Below are positions 52,782-62,521 of a stretch of 64,000 bases of DNA, piece by piece. The notes under the pieces are model-generated. The model saw nothing but the letters and a program-made list of their open reading frames with translations, did no database searches and had not been told where the DNA came from. Position numbers and translations under genes: made by a program. The DNA comes from SCUB01 sp041918675. GTDB taxonomy: Bacteria; Pseudomonadota; Alphaproteobacteria; Rhizobiales; Xanthobacteraceae. Within the stretch, counting starts at the first letter, position 1; the number at the start of each line of letters is the position of its first letter. The DNA lies in assembly GCA_041918675.1 (NCBI GenBank), contig JAYRVF010000011.1, positions 62,001-126,000 on the forward strand. The letters run 5' to 3'.

Positions 52782-54722
52782 GTGGCCATCACGGACAATC
52801 AGACGCCCCCCGAAAATCCGCCACCGCTCAGCCCGGACGATGAGGCCGCATCGGCCGAACACGGCCACCCGGCGAAATTCTGGACCCTCTTTGTCGGCAG
52901 CATCGGCGTCGTCTATGGCGACATCGGCACCAGCCCGCTCTACGCCTTCCGCGAAGCGGCGGTGAACGCGGCCGCGCATGGAACCGTGACGCGCGAGATC
53001 ATTCTCGGCGTGCTGTCGCTCATTCTGTGGTCGCTCATCGTCGTGGTGACGGTCAAATACGTGCTGCTGCTCCTGCGCGCGGACAACAAGGGAGAGGGCG
53101 GCACGCTGTCGCTGATGGCGCTGTGCCAGCGCGCGCTCGGACGGCGGCCGGTGCTGTTGACCGCGATCGGCGTGGTCGGCGCGTCGATGTTCTTCGGCGA
53201 TTCGATGATCACGCCGGCGATTTCGGTGCTTTCGGCGGTCGAAGGCTTGAAGCTCGCCGCCCCCGCGCTCGACCATTACGTGGTTCCGCTGGCCATCGTC
53301 ATTCTCATCATGCTGTTCACGGTGCAGAGCCGCGGCACCGCGACGGTGGCCAAGGCCTTCGGCCCGGTGATGGCGGTGTGGTTCACCACGCTCGCGATTA
53401 CCGGACTGATGCACATCAGCGACGACCCGACGGTGCTGGCGGCCATCAATCCGGTTCATGGCGTCAAGTTCCTCCTGACCCACGGAACCATCGGCCTGAT
53501 CACGCTCGGCGCGGTGTTCCTGGCGGTGACCGGCGGCGAGGCGCTCTACGCCGACCTTGGCCATTTCGGCCGTAAGCCGATCCAATACGCGTGGCTGTTC
53601 TTCGTGCTGCCGTCGCTGGTGATCAATTATTTCGGGCAGGGCGCGCTGGTGCTCGCCCATCCGGAGGCGATCGAAAGCCCGTTCTATCGCCTCGTTCCCA
53701 ACAGCATGCTGGTGCCGCTGATCCTGCTCGCGACCGCGGCGACCGTCATCGCCAGCCAGGCGGTGATCACCGGCGCCTATTCGCTGACGCGCCAGGCGGT
53801 GCAGCTTGGCCTGCTGCCGCGCTTCGAGGTGCGTCACACCTCCGAGGTCCATGCCGGACAGATCTATCTGCCGCGCGTGAACACCTTGCTGCTCATCGGC
53901 GTGCTGTTGCTGGTCGGCCTGTTCCGCACGTCGAGCGGACTGGCCGCCGCCTACGGCATCGCGGTGTCGACGACGATGGTCGTCGACGGCGTGATGGGCT
54001 TCATCGTGATCTGGAAGCTGTGGAACTGGCGCGCGGCGGCCGCGGCCGCGGTGATCGCCCCGCTGGTGTTCATCGACGCCACCTTCCTCGCCGCGAACAT
54101 GCTCAAGCTGTTCGAAGGCGCGTGGGTGCCGTTGATGTTCGGCGCGGCGATGGCGGCCCTGATCTGGAGCTGGCGGCGCGGCACCGGCGTCCTGTTCGAA
54201 AAGACGCGCAAGATCGAGGTACCGTTGGCCGACCTCGTCAAGAGCCTGGAGAAGCGGCCGCCGCATATCGTCGCCGGTACCGCGGTGTTTCTGACGAGCG
54301 ATCCGGAGTTCGCGCCGGCGGCGCTGCTGCACAATCTCAAGCACAACAAGGTGCTGCACGAAAACAACGTGCTCCTGACGATCGAGACCGCGCCGACGCC
54401 GACGGTCGATCCGGCCTCGCGCGTGCGCATGGAGCCGATCGGCGACAAGTTCAGCCGCGTCGTGCTGCGGTTCGGTTTCATGGAAACGCCGAACGTGCCC
54501 AAGGCGCTGGCGATCGCGCGCAAGCTCGGCTGGCAGTTCGACATCATGTCGACGTCGTTCTTCGTCTCGCGCCGTTCGCTCAAGCCGTCGAGTCAGTCAA
54601 CGATGCCGATGTGGCAGCGCCACGTGTTCATCGTGCTCAGCCGGGCGGCCAATGACGCGACGGAATATTTCCAGATTCCGACCGGGCGCGTCGTCGAGGT
54701 CGGCACCCAGGTCACCATCTAG
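52782..54722 (+). CDS. kup: Low-affinity potassium uptake protein Kup
   Basis: The 646-residue protein has the KUP family start FVGSIGVVYGDIGTSPLYAFREA (about residues 38-60), GGTLSLMALC, twelve predicted membrane helices and a soluble C-terminal domain of about 130 residues. It imports K+ with protons. The start is taken as GTG at 52782; the upstream in-frame extension to 52704 looks non-coding. A TATAAG hexamer at 52733-52738, extended by TG, may be the promoter -10. Confidence 0.95.
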   Translation: MAITDNQTPPENPPPLSPDDEAASAEHGHPAKFWTLFVGSIGVVYGDIGTSPLYAFREAAVNAAAHGTVTREIILGVLSLILWSLIVVVTVKYVLLLLRADNKGEGGTLSLMALCQRALGRRPVLLTAIGVVGASMFFGDSMITPAISVLSAVEGLKLAAPALDHYVVPLAIVILIMLFTVQSRGTATVAKAFGPVMAVWFTTLAITGLMHISDDPTVLAAINPVHGVKFLLTHGTIGLITLGAVFLAVTGGEALYADLGHFGRKPIQYAWLFFVLPSLVINYFGQGALVLAHPEAIESPFYRLVPNSMLVPLILLATAATVIASQAVITGAYSLTRQAVQLGLLPRFEVRHTSEVHAGQIYLPRVNTLLLIGVLLLVGLFRTSSGLAAAYGIAVSTTMVVDGVMGFIVIWKLWNWRAAAAAAVIAPLVFIDATFLAANMLKLFEGAWVPLMFGAAMAALIWSWRRGTGVLFEKTRKIEVPLADLVKSLEKRPPHIVAGTAVFLTSDPEFAPAALLHNLKHNKVLHENNVLLTIETAPTPTVDPASRVRMEPIGDKFSRVVLRFGFMETPNVPKALAIARKLGWQFDIMSTSFFVSRRSLKPSSQSTMPMWQRHVFIVLSRAANDATEYFQIPTGRVVEVGTQVTI

Positions 54723-54865
54723 GCGACCCCACGCTCCCTGCTTTGGCGCATGCGGCCCATGCCGGCGGCGGGCGGCCGGCGACTTGATTTTCATTGGCGG
54801 TTTTGGTCTTTCCGCGACGAGAGGGGCGGCGGACGCCGCCGCGCGAAAGGAAGGTTCGGTTCTGG

Positions 54866-55210
54866 ATGTTCGGATTGTTCGGCAGGGCTCACAAGGTGCG
54901 CGACCTGACGCCGGTCGAGGTGGCCAAGGGTATCGCCGAGGGGCGCTATCTCCTCGTCGACGTGCGCGAGATGAACGAAATCGCGGCCGAGGCGTTTCCC
55001 GAGGCGGCGGTGCTGCCGATGTCGTCGTTCACGCCGGCGCGGCTTCCCGACCCCAAGGGCAAGGAGCTCGTATTCGCCTGCCGCAGCGGCCGGCGCTCGG
55101 TCACCGCCTCGATGGCGGCGCAGACGGCGGGTCTCAAGCACGACGCCCATCTTGCCGGCGGGATCATGGCGTGGAAAATGGCGGGGCTGCCCACCAAGCC
55201 CGGAAGCTGA
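54866..55210 (+). CDS. Single-domain rhodanese
   Basis: The 114-residue protein is one rhodanese domain: LLVDVREMNEI (about residues 29-39) and active-site C72 in FACRSGRRS, ending GGIMAWKMAGLP. It moves sulfane sulfur to thiols; the partner is unknown. It lies 7 bp before the aminotransferase gene and is probably co-transcribed. Confidence 0.92.
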   Translation: MFGLFGRAHKVRDLTPVEVAKGIAEGRYLLVDVREMNEIAAEAFPEAAVLPMSSFTPARLPDPKGKELVFACRSGRRSVTASMAAQTAGLKHDAHLAGGIMAWKMAGLPTKPGS

Positions 55211-55217
55211 TCGCGCC

Positions 55218-56372
55218 ATGAATTCGATCCTCGCAGGCCTGCCGGTCACCATCTTCGAGGTGATGTCGCAGCTCGCGCGCGATCACGCCGCCATCAATCT
55301 GGGGCAGGGCTTTCCCGACGATCCGGGACCGGAGGACGTGCGGCGCAAGGCGGCCGAAGCCGTGCTCGACGGCTACAATCAATACCCTTCAATGATGGGA
55401 ACGCCGGAGCTGCGGGAGGCGATCGCCGCGCATTACCGGCGCTGGCAGGGCCTGGCGCTCGATCCGGCGAGCGAGGTGATGGTCACCTCCGGCGCGACCG
55501 AGGCGCTCGCCGCCTCGCTCTTCGGCCTGATCGAGCCGGGCGACGAAGTCGTCGTGTTCCAGCCTTTCTACGACGCCTATGTGCCGCTGATCCGCCGCGC
55601 CGGCGGCGTTCCGCGCTTCGCCCGTCTGCGCCCGCCGGACTGGCGCCTGACCGAGGAGGAGTTGCGGCGGGTGTTCTCGCCGAAGACCAAGCTCGTCGTC
55701 TTCAACAATCCGCTCAATCCGGCTGCGATCGTCTATCCGCGCGAGGATCTGGAGCTGCTGGCGCGCTTGTGCGTCGAGCATGACGCGATCGCGATCTGCG
55801 ACGAGGTCTGGGAGCATGTCGTCTTCGACGACCGCGCCCATGTGCCGCTGATCGCGATGCCGGGCATGCGCGAGCGCGCGGTCAAGATCGGCTCGGCCGG
55901 CAAGATATTCTCGCTCACCGGCTGGAAGGTGGGGCTCGTCTGCGCCGCGCCGGCGCTGCTGCGCGTGCTTGCCAAGGCGCACCAGTTCCTCACCTTCACG
56001 ACGCCGCCGAATCTCCAGGCCGCCGTCGCCTATGGCCTGGGCAAGGACGAGCGCTATTTCACCGACCTGCGCGTGAACCTGGCGCGCAGCCGCGACCGGC
56101 TGGCCCACGGGCTCAAGGCGATCGGCTTTCCGGTGCTGCCCTCGCAGGGCACCTATTTCCTCAACGTCGATCTCGCGCCCTTGGGGCTCAACGAGACCGA
56201 CGAGGCGTTCTGCAAGCGGCTCGTCGCCGAGCGCAAGGTTGCGGCGATCCCGGTCTCGGCGTTCTACGAGGACGACGCGGTCAAGTCCGTCGTCAGGTTC
56301 TGCTTCGCCAAGAAGGATTCGACGATCGACGGCGCGCTGGAGCGCCTCGACGGTCTGCTGCGCCGGGGTTAG
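55218..56372 (+). CDS. PLP-dependent class I/II aminotransferase
   Basis: The 384-residue enzyme has INLGQGFPD, GATEALAA, NNPLNP (about residues 163-168), CDEVWEH and the PLP lysine K229 in GSAGKIFSLTGWK. It resembles YbdL (methionine aminotransferase) and kynurenine aminotransferases. Its exact amino acid substrate is not clear. Confidence 0.9.
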   Translation: MNSILAGLPVTIFEVMSQLARDHAAINLGQGFPDDPGPEDVRRKAAEAVLDGYNQYPSMMGTPELREAIAAHYRRWQGLALDPASEVMVTSGATEALAASLFGLIEPGDEVVVFQPFYDAYVPLIRRAGGVPRFARLRPPDWRLTEEELRRVFSPKTKLVVFNNPLNPAAIVYPREDLELLARLCVEHDAIAICDEVWEHVVFDDRAHVPLIAMPGMRERAVKIGSAGKIFSLTGWKVGLVCAAPALLRVLAKAHQFLTFTTPPNLQAAVAYGLGKDERYFTDLRVNLARSRDRLAHGLKAIGFPVLPSQGTYFLNVDLAPLGLNETDEAFCKRLVAERKVAAIPVSAFYEDDAVKSVVRFCFAKKDSTIDGALERLDGLLRRG

Positions 56373-56383
56373 CGAGGGAAGGG

Positions 56384-57496
56384 ATGGCACCGTTCGGCTT
56401 TTCGGCGTGGTCCGCGCGCTCGCTCGCCGCGGCCGCGATTTTCGCCCTGGCGGGGACGGCCGCGGCGCAGGAGCGCGTCGTCAATTTCTACAACTGGTCG
56501 AATTACATTGCCCCCGGCGTGCTCGACGACTTCACCAAGGAAACCGGCATCAAGGCCGTCTACGACACTTTCGACGGCAACGAGACGCTGGAGACGCGGC
56601 TGCTCGCCGGCAAATCCGGCTACGATCTCGTCGTGCCGACCGGCTATTTCCTCGAACGGCAGATCAAGGCGGGCGTGTTCCGCAAGCTCGATCCCGCGCG
56701 GCTGCCCAATCTGGCGCATGTCTGGCCCGAGGTGGCGCGGCGGCTGGCGACCTACGATCCCGGCAACCAGTTCGCGGCGAACTACATGTGGGGGACGACC
56801 GGCATCGGCTACAACCTCGCCAAGGCGCGCGAGATTCTCGGCGGCGAGGGCCGGATCGATAGCTGGGACATTGTGTTCAAGCCCGAGAGCCTCGCCCGCT
56901 TCAAGGATTGCGGCGTGCACATGCTCGATTCGGCCGACGACATCCTGCCCGCCGCGCTGAACTATCTCGGCATCGATCCGAACTCCACCAAGCCGGCCGA
57001 CCTCGAAAAGGCCGCCGAGCTTGCCGCGCGCGCGCGGCCGTCGGTGCGCAAATTTCATTCCTCGGAATATCTCAACGCGCTCGCCTCGGGCGAAATCTGC
57101 CTGGTGGTCGGCTGGTCGGGCGACATCAAGCAGGCCCAGAACCGCGCGGCGGAGGCCAATGCAGGCGTCGAGATCGGCTACGCCATCCCGAAAGAGGGGG
57201 CGCAGATGTTCTTCGACAATCTCGCCATCCCCGCCGACGCGCGCAATGTCGAGGAAGCCCACGCGCTGATCGATTATCTCTACCGGCCCGAGGTGGCGGC
57301 GCGCAATTCGAGCTTTCTCGGCTACGCCAGCGGCAATCTCGCCGCGCAGAAGCATGTCGACGCCAAGGTGATCGGTGACAAGACCGTCTATCCGGATGAG
57401 GCGACGCTGAGACGCCTGTTCGTCATCACCGCTCGCGATCCGGCGACGCAGCGCGCGATCAACCGGCTGTGGACGCGGGTGAAGACCGGTCGCTGA
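56384..57496 (+). CDS. potF: Polyamine (putrescine) ABC transporter substrate-binding protein
   Basis: The 370-residue exported protein has a signal peptide ending AAAQE (about residue 24), then VVNFYNWSNYIAPG, FDGNETLETRLLAGKSGYDLVVPTG and WGTTGIGYN, all typical of PotF/SpuD. It binds polyamines in the periplasm. The transporter's ATPase and permeases are not adjacent. It begins 11 bp after the aminotransferase gene. Confidence 0.92.
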   Translation: MAPFGFSAWSARSLAAAAIFALAGTAAAQERVVNFYNWSNYIAPGVLDDFTKETGIKAVYDTFDGNETLETRLLAGKSGYDLVVPTGYFLERQIKAGVFRKLDPARLPNLAHVWPEVARRLATYDPGNQFAANYMWGTTGIGYNLAKAREILGGEGRIDSWDIVFKPESLARFKDCGVHMLDSADDILPAALNYLGIDPNSTKPADLEKAAELAARARPSVRKFHSSEYLNALASGEICLVVGWSGDIKQAQNRAAEANAGVEIGYAIPKEGAQMFFDNLAIPADARNVEEAHALIDYLYRPEVAARNSSFLGYASGNLAAQKHVDAKVIGDKTVYPDEATLRRLFVITARDPATQRAINRLWTRVKTGR

Positions 57497-57518
57497 AGGC
57501 GCGGCGACGCGCGTTGCC

Positions 57519-58460
57519 TCAGCGCCAGCGGCGGTGCTGCCACAGCCATTGTTCGGGATATTCGCGGATCCAGCCTTCGATCACGCTGATCATCGCCTGC
57601 GTCGTGCCCTGGATATCGATCGCGCCGGACGCATCGCGCGCGGGCGCGATCGGCTCGGTCAGTTCGACGCGAAAGCGGTGCTCGGGCAGGCGGATCACGC
57701 GCACGCCGAGGATCGGACAATCGATCTGCCGCGCCAGCCGCGCCAGCAGCGGATTGGCCTTGGTGGTTCGCCCGAAAAAGACGACATCGACGCCGCGCAG
57801 CACATATTGGTCCGCCAGCATGCCGACATGAGAGCCCGCCTTGAGCGCGTCGGCAAGCCGCAGCGGCGCGTCGAGCCCGGCCGGGATCAGCCGCCCCATG
57901 TTGACCGACCGCTTTTCGAGAATGGCGCGATCGATCGCCGGCACGCTCGGCCGGCGGTAGAGGGCGGCGGTGTCGACCCCATAGGTCGGTCCGGCGAGCG
58001 CCGGCAATTCCCAATTGCCGAGATGCGCGGCGAAAAGCAGCGCGGGCTTGCCGTCGTCGCGCAGCGCGATGAAGCGGTCGATCGAGGCGCGATCGACCTC
58101 GATTCGGCCCTTGGCGGGACCATCCGTTCCGAACGTCCACAGCCGATCCAGATGCGCGAATTCCGCGCCGATGCGGCCGAGATTGTCCCAGGTGCCCTGA
58201 AGAATGCGCTCGATCTCCTCGGCGGATTTTTCCGGGAACGCCGCGACGAGATTGGCGCGCGCGACCCGATGCTCCGGCACCAGCGGCCCGAGCTTGCGCG
58301 CGACGAAGCCGGCGAAATTGGCGAGACGGTCCGGATCGAACAGCCGCGCCAGGCCGAGCAACGCGACCGTGATCGCGCCGAGAAACGCGTGCGTGACCGC
58401 GCGCGCGCCGCGACGGGCCCGCAGCGCCAGGCGACGGACATGGTATTCGACCCGCCGCAT
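57519..58460 (-). CDS. lpxXL: Lipid A very-long-chain acyltransferase LpxXL (LpxL/HtrB family)
   Basis: The 313-residue inner-membrane protein is a lysophospholipid-type acyltransferase with the H-x4-E active motif H146-LGNW-E151 (family: H-x4-D/E) and a hydrophobic N-terminal anchor. As the last gene of the acpXL cluster it should transfer the 27-hydroxyoctacosanoate-type chain from AcpXL to lipid A. Its ATG overlaps the stop of the preceding dehydrogenase gene by one base. Confidence 0.92.
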   Translation of the reverse strand: MRRVEYHVRRLALRARRGARAVTHAFLGAITVALLGLARLFDPDRLANFAGFVARKLGPLVPEHRVARANLVAAFPEKSAEEIERILQGTWDNLGRIGAEFAHLDRLWTFGTDGPAKGRIEVDRASIDRFIALRDDGKPALLFAAHLGNWELPALAGPTYGVDTAALYRRPSVPAIDRAILEKRSVNMGRLIPAGLDAPLRLADALKAGSHVGMLADQYVLRGVDVVFFGRTTKANPLLARLARQIDCPILGVRVIRLPEHRFRVELTEPIAPARDASGAIDIQGTTQAMISVIEGWIREYPEQWLWQHRRWR

Positions 58461-59482
58461 CAGAAATGAACGATGATCTTGCCGAACACCTGCCGGCTTT
58501 CCATGCGCGCGAGCGCGCGGCCGACCTCGGCGAGCGGCACCTCGGTATCGATCACGGGGCGCATGCCGGCCGCGATCTTGTCGAGGCTCTCGGCGATGTT
58601 GCGCATCGAGGCGCCGAACGAGCCGATGATGCGATATTGCTGCTGGAACAGTTGCATCAGATTGAGCGTCACCGTCGGGCCCGATGTCGCGCCGCAGGTC
58701 ACCAGGCGGCCGCCGCGCTTGAGCGCGAGCAGCGAGCCGTTGAAGGTGTCGGCGCCGACATGCTCGAACACGACGTCGACGCCCTTCTTCCTGGTGATCT
58801 TGCGCGTTTCGTGCTCGAACCGGTCGCGGCGATAATTGATGACGTGATCGGCGCCGAGCGCGCGCGTGCGCTCGATCTTGGCGTCGTCGCCGACAGTGGC
58901 GATGACGGTGCAGCCGATCGCCTTGGCCATCATGATCGCGACGGTGCCGATGCCCGAGCCGCCTGCATGGACGAGAACCGTTTCGCCGGGTTCGAGCCGG
59001 GCGTTGTCGAACAGCATGTGCTGCACCGTCGAATAGGCGATCGGCGCGCAGGCGGCGTCGCGCGCCTCGACGCCGGCGGGGACGGGGATGACGAGGCGGG
59101 CGGGGAAGTTCATCACTTCGCGGGCGAAGCCGTCGACGTGAAAGCCGAGCACGCCGGCGACATTCTCGCAAAGATTGTCCCGGCCGGCGCGGCAGGCCGG
59201 GCATTCGCCGCAGGTGAGCGCCCCGTACATCACCACGAGCTGGCCGGGCTTGAGATTGCCGACGCCGGCCCCGACGGCGACGATTTCGCCGGAGGCCTCC
59301 GCGCCGACGACCAGCGGCAGCTTGCGCTTGGCGAAGGCCATGCCGCGATAGCCCCACACGTCGATGTGGTTGAGCGCGACCGCCTTGACGCGAATCTGGA
59401 CCTCGCCGGCGGCCGGCGGCGGCGGCGCGGGAAGATCGGCGACCACCAATTCGCGATCGGCGACGAGTGTGAGCGCACGCAT
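58460..59482 (-). CDS. Zinc-type alcohol dehydrogenase/quinone oxidoreductase of the acpXL cluster
   Basis: The 340-residue MDR protein has the structural zinc motif C-GEC-PAC-RAGRDNLC (about residues 89-102), a cofactor fold VHAGGSGIGTVA and the catalytic-site region near ALNHIDVWG. In rhizobial acpXL operons the equivalent gene (fabXL5) probably supplies the enoyl reduction step of very-long-chain fatty acid synthesis. A start five codons upstream is possible. Confidence 0.88.
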   Translation of the reverse strand: MRALTLVADRELVVADLPAPPPPAAGEVQIRVKAVALNHIDVWGYRGMAFAKRKLPLVVGAEASGEIVAVGAGVGNLKPGQLVVMYGALTCGECPACRAGRDNLCENVAGVLGFHVDGFAREVMNFPARLVIPVPAGVEARDAACAPIAYSTVQHMLFDNARLEPGETVLVHAGGSGIGTVAIMMAKAIGCTVIATVGDDAKIERTRALGADHVINYRRDRFEHETRKITRKKGVDVVFEHVGADTFNGSLLALKRGGRLVTCGATSGPTVTLNLMQLFQQQYRIIGSFGASMRNIAESLDKIAAGMRPVIDTEVPLAEVGRALARMESRQVFGKIIVHF

Positions 59483-59563
59483 TGACCAAAACTCCATAAC
59501 GGCGCCGGCGCGCGATTGCGGGCGTGCCGCCGCTCGCGCCGCGGCGCGCGGCGACGCCCCTTC

Positions 59564-60844
59564 TCAGGTGGGTTCGATTGTCATCACCAGCGCGACGTTC
59601 TGTCCACCGAAACCGAAGGAATTCGACATGGCGGCGGCGACGCGCGCGTCGCGCGCGACATTGGGAACGACGTCGAGCGGAATGGCGGGATCGGGAATCT
59701 GGTAGTTGATGGTCGGGGGAATGCGCTGATGGCGCAGCGTCATCAGCGAGAACACCGCCTCCACCGCGCCGGCCGCGGACAGCGTATGGCCGATCATCGA
59801 CTTGTTCGAGGACACCGGAATGCCGGTCGCGCGCTCGCCGAAGACGGCGGCGATGCCGAGATATTCCATCTTGTCGTTTTCCGGCGTGCCGGTGCCGTGG
59901 GCGTTGATGTAGTCGATCCGCTCGGGCGCCATGCCGGCGTCGTCGAGCGCGTTGCGGATGCAGCCGATGATCGGCTTGCCATCCGGGCTCGACCGCGTGC
60001 GGTGAAACGAATCGGCGTGTTCGCCGCAGCCGGCGACGACGCCGAGGATACGCGCGCCGCGGGCGAGCGCGCCTTCGAGGCTCTCCAGCACCAGCGCGCC
60101 GGCGCCCTCGGCCATGACGAAGCCGTCGCGGTTCTTGGAGAACGGCTTGGCGGCCTCCTCCGGCTTCTCGTTCTGCGTCGACAGCGCCGACAGGAGCGAG
60201 AAGCGGACGACCGCTTCGGGGTTGATCGAGCCGTCGGTCGCCACGCACAGCGAGGCGGCGGTTTCGCCCCGCCGGATCGCCTCGACGCCGAGCTGGATCG
60301 CGCTCGCTCCCGAGGCGCAGGCGGTCGACAGCGAAATCGGCGAGCCCTTGGTGCCGAACCGCTCGGTGAGATGATCGGCGACCGAACCGAACTGGAAGCG
60401 CCGGTGGAATTCGGTGAAGCGGCCATTGCCCGCCACGCGCAGGAGGTCGTCATAGCCGCAGGCCTCGCGCGCGCCCGAGGCATGCGCGAGCTCCTTGCGG
60501 TGGAACCATTCCAGCTCGACCGGCGCGACGGCGAGAAACAGCGGCCCGGGAAAGTTCCCCTTGGAGCCGATGCCGGATTCGGCGACTGCTTCCTCGGCCG
60601 CGAGATCGGCGAGCTTTTCGGAAAGCGTCGCGGCGCAGAACGGCTCGACCGGCACGAAATTGACGGTGCCGGCGATGGTCGTCTTCAGCCCGGCCGTCGA
60701 AAAGCGCGAGATGCGGCGCACGCCGGACTGGCCGGAGGTGAGCTTGGCCCAATTGTCCGTCTTGCCGGCGCCGAGCGAAGTGACGACGCCCATGCCGGTG
60801 ACGACGACGACGGGACGTCCGAATGTGTCGCGCGGCAAGGTCAT
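59564..60844 (-). CDS. fabF: 3-oxoacyl-ACP synthase (FabF1XL), catalytically complete
   Basis: The 426-residue condensing enzyme has the full Cys-His-His triad: Cys in STACASGASAIQLG (about residue 178), His in NAHGTGTPEN and His in IGHTLSAAGAVE. It elongates AcpXL-bound acyl chains. It overlaps the upstream condensing enzyme by four bases (ATGA), so they are translated together. Confidence 0.94.
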   Translation of the reverse strand: MTLPRDTFGRPVVVVTGMGVVTSLGAGKTDNWAKLTSGQSGVRRISRFSTAGLKTTIAGTVNFVPVEPFCAATLSEKLADLAAEEAVAESGIGSKGNFPGPLFLAVAPVELEWFHRKELAHASGAREACGYDDLLRVAGNGRFTEFHRRFQFGSVADHLTERFGTKGSPISLSTACASGASAIQLGVEAIRRGETAASLCVATDGSINPEAVVRFSLLSALSTQNEKPEEAAKPFSKNRDGFVMAEGAGALVLESLEGALARGARILGVVAGCGEHADSFHRTRSSPDGKPIIGCIRNALDDAGMAPERIDYINAHGTGTPENDKMEYLGIAAVFGERATGIPVSSNKSMIGHTLSAAGAVEAVFSLMTLRHQRIPPTINYQIPDPAIPLDVVPNVARDARVAAAMSNSFGFGGQNVALVMTIEPT

Positions 60845-62043
60845 CGCGCCCTCCCGCCGTCGACCGATTCAAGCAGCGTCATGCCTTCGCCGCGCCAATG
60901 TCCCGCGCCGGTCACGACGATGCGCGTCGGCGGCTCGGAGGCGGCGCGTTCGACGCCGGACGCATCCGTCGGCGGAAACAGCGCGCCGCGCGAGAGGCAC
61001 AGCGCGGCGACGGCCACCGCGAGCGGAAACTGCGCCTCGACGGTCTGTCCGAACATCGTCGCGATCGCGCGCGCGGGAACCTCCGGGTGCGCGGCGAGGA
61101 ACGCGCGCTCCCGCGATGTCGCCGGTTCCGCGCCGGTCGCCGCGGAAATGATCGCGGTGCCGGAGGCGGGCGGGGCGAGCGCGCGCCAGAACGATTCCAG
61201 CGTCGCCGTGATCGCGCCCTCGTCGGCGCGGCGGGAATGCTCGGCGGCGACGGCGTTGAGCTTGGCGAACGGCTTGGCGCCGCGCGCCTCGGCATGCGCG
61301 CGCGATTCGATGACGAGAAACGCGCCGGCCGAGCCGAGCGCGAAGCCGCCGGCCGGGCCGCGCGACCACACCGGCGCGAAATCGGTCTTCAGGTTGTAGC
61401 CGCCGAACTCGAACAGCATCAGCATTTCCTTGCGCTGCGCGTTCTGCGCGCCGCCGACGAGCGCGATCTCGCTCTGTCCGGCGGCGATGCGCGCCACCGC
61501 GATGCGCAGGGCGTCGATCCCGGCTTCCTCCTCGCCCATGAAAGTGCGCGAGGAGCCGATCACGCCGTGGACGATGGAGATGTTGCCGGCGAGGAGATTG
61601 GAAAGCTGGGCCAGGAACAGCGTCGGGCGCAAATCCGACATCAGCCGCTCGTTGACGTAATCCTCCGAGGTCTGGCCGGCGAGGTCGCCCGTCAGGATCG
61701 CGCCGTCGACGGCGAGGTCGCGCTCGCCGCCGCCCGCGGCCACGATCATGTCGGTGCGCGAAAGGATGTCGGCGTTGCCCTTGATGCCGGCCGTCTCCAG
61801 CGCGAGCCCGGCCGCGTAGGTGCCGATGCGCTGCCACAATTCCATCTGGCGCTGATCGCCCTTTTTCGGGATTTGCGCGTCGAAATTGACCGGCGCCAGC
61901 GGGTGGACGATCCAGGGCGCGAACGTCTTCGCGTCGATTTGCGGCGCGCCGGCGCTGAGCGCGTTCCAATGCGCGTCGAGGCCTTCGCCCAGGGACGAGA
62001 CCAAGCCGATGCCGGTGATCCACGCTTCCCGTGCATCAGCCAT
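60841..62043 (-). CDS. 3-oxoacyl-ACP synthase-like protein (FabF2XL) lacking catalytic residues
   Basis: The 400-residue protein has the thiolase-like fold of FabF (ITGIGLVSSLGEGLDAHWNAL start). The nucleophile region reads IVHGVIGSSRTFMG (about residues 157-170) with Ser or Gly in place of Cys, and the C-terminal IGHTxGAAG motif is MFGQTVEAQFPLA, so the His is missing. It resembles the chain-length factor of type II polyketide systems, probably forming a heterodimer with FabF1XL. Confidence 0.88.
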   Translation of the reverse strand: MADAREAWITGIGLVSSLGEGLDAHWNALSAGAPQIDAKTFAPWIVHPLAPVNFDAQIPKKGDQRQMELWQRIGTYAAGLALETAGIKGNADILSRTDMIVAAGGGERDLAVDGAILTGDLAGQTSEDYVNERLMSDLRPTLFLAQLSNLLAGNISIVHGVIGSSRTFMGEEEAGIDALRIAVARIAAGQSEIALVGGAQNAQRKEMLMLFEFGGYNLKTDFAPVWSRGPAGGFALGSAGAFLVIESRAHAEARGAKPFAKLNAVAAEHSRRADEGAITATLESFWRALAPPASGTAIISAATGAEPATSRERAFLAAHPEVPARAIATMFGQTVEAQFPLAVAVAALCLSRGALFPPTDASGVERAASEPPTRIVVTGAGHWRGEGMTLLESVDGGRAR

Positions 62044-62506
62044 TGGCGGCCCGTTCGGTCAGTCCGAGTTCGGCGGCGACGGAGCACATGTGGGAGCGCA
62101 ATTCCTCGTTGGGGAAGGCGACATGGGTGAACGTCAGCGTCGACGTGCACCTGACCTTGCCGCCGGTGGCGATTTCGGCCTCGGTGATGGCATAGCCCGA
62201 TCCGTCATGCGTCAGGCGGGCGGTGATCGTCAGGTCGTCGCCCGGCATGATGAAGGCGCGCAGCTTGGCCTCCCTGACCGCGGCGAGAAACGGCATGCGT
62301 TGAAACTTCATATGCGCGACCAGGAGCCACCCCGAGGTCTGCGCCATCGTCTCGATCAGAAGCACGCCGGGCATCAGCGGGTGCCCGGGAAAATGTCCCT
62401 CGAAGATCGTTCCCGACATGGGAACTTTCGCCACGGCCTTGATCGTGCGGCCGCCGAGATCGAGGTCGACGATCCGGTCGACAAGTCTGAAATATTCAAG
62501 GTTCAT
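62036..62506 (-). CDS. fabZ: 3-hydroxyacyl-ACP dehydratase, FabZ type, of the acpXL cluster
   Basis: The 156-residue hot-dog-fold enzyme has the motif GHFPGHPLMPGVLLIETMAQ with catalytic H38 and E52. It dehydrates 3-hydroxyacyl chains on AcpXL during very-long-chain synthesis. It overlaps the next gene by 8 bp and follows acpXL by 15 bp. Confidence 0.95.
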   Translation of the reverse strand: MNLEYFRLVDRIVDLDLGGRTIKAVAKVPMSGTIFEGHFPGHPLMPGVLLIETMAQTSGWLLVAHMKFQRMPFLAAVREAKLRAFIMPGDDLTITARLTHDGSGYAITEAEIATGGKVRCTSTLTFTHVAFPNEELRSHMCSVAAELGLTERAANG

Positions 62507-62521
62507 TGGTCGTCCGGAGCA

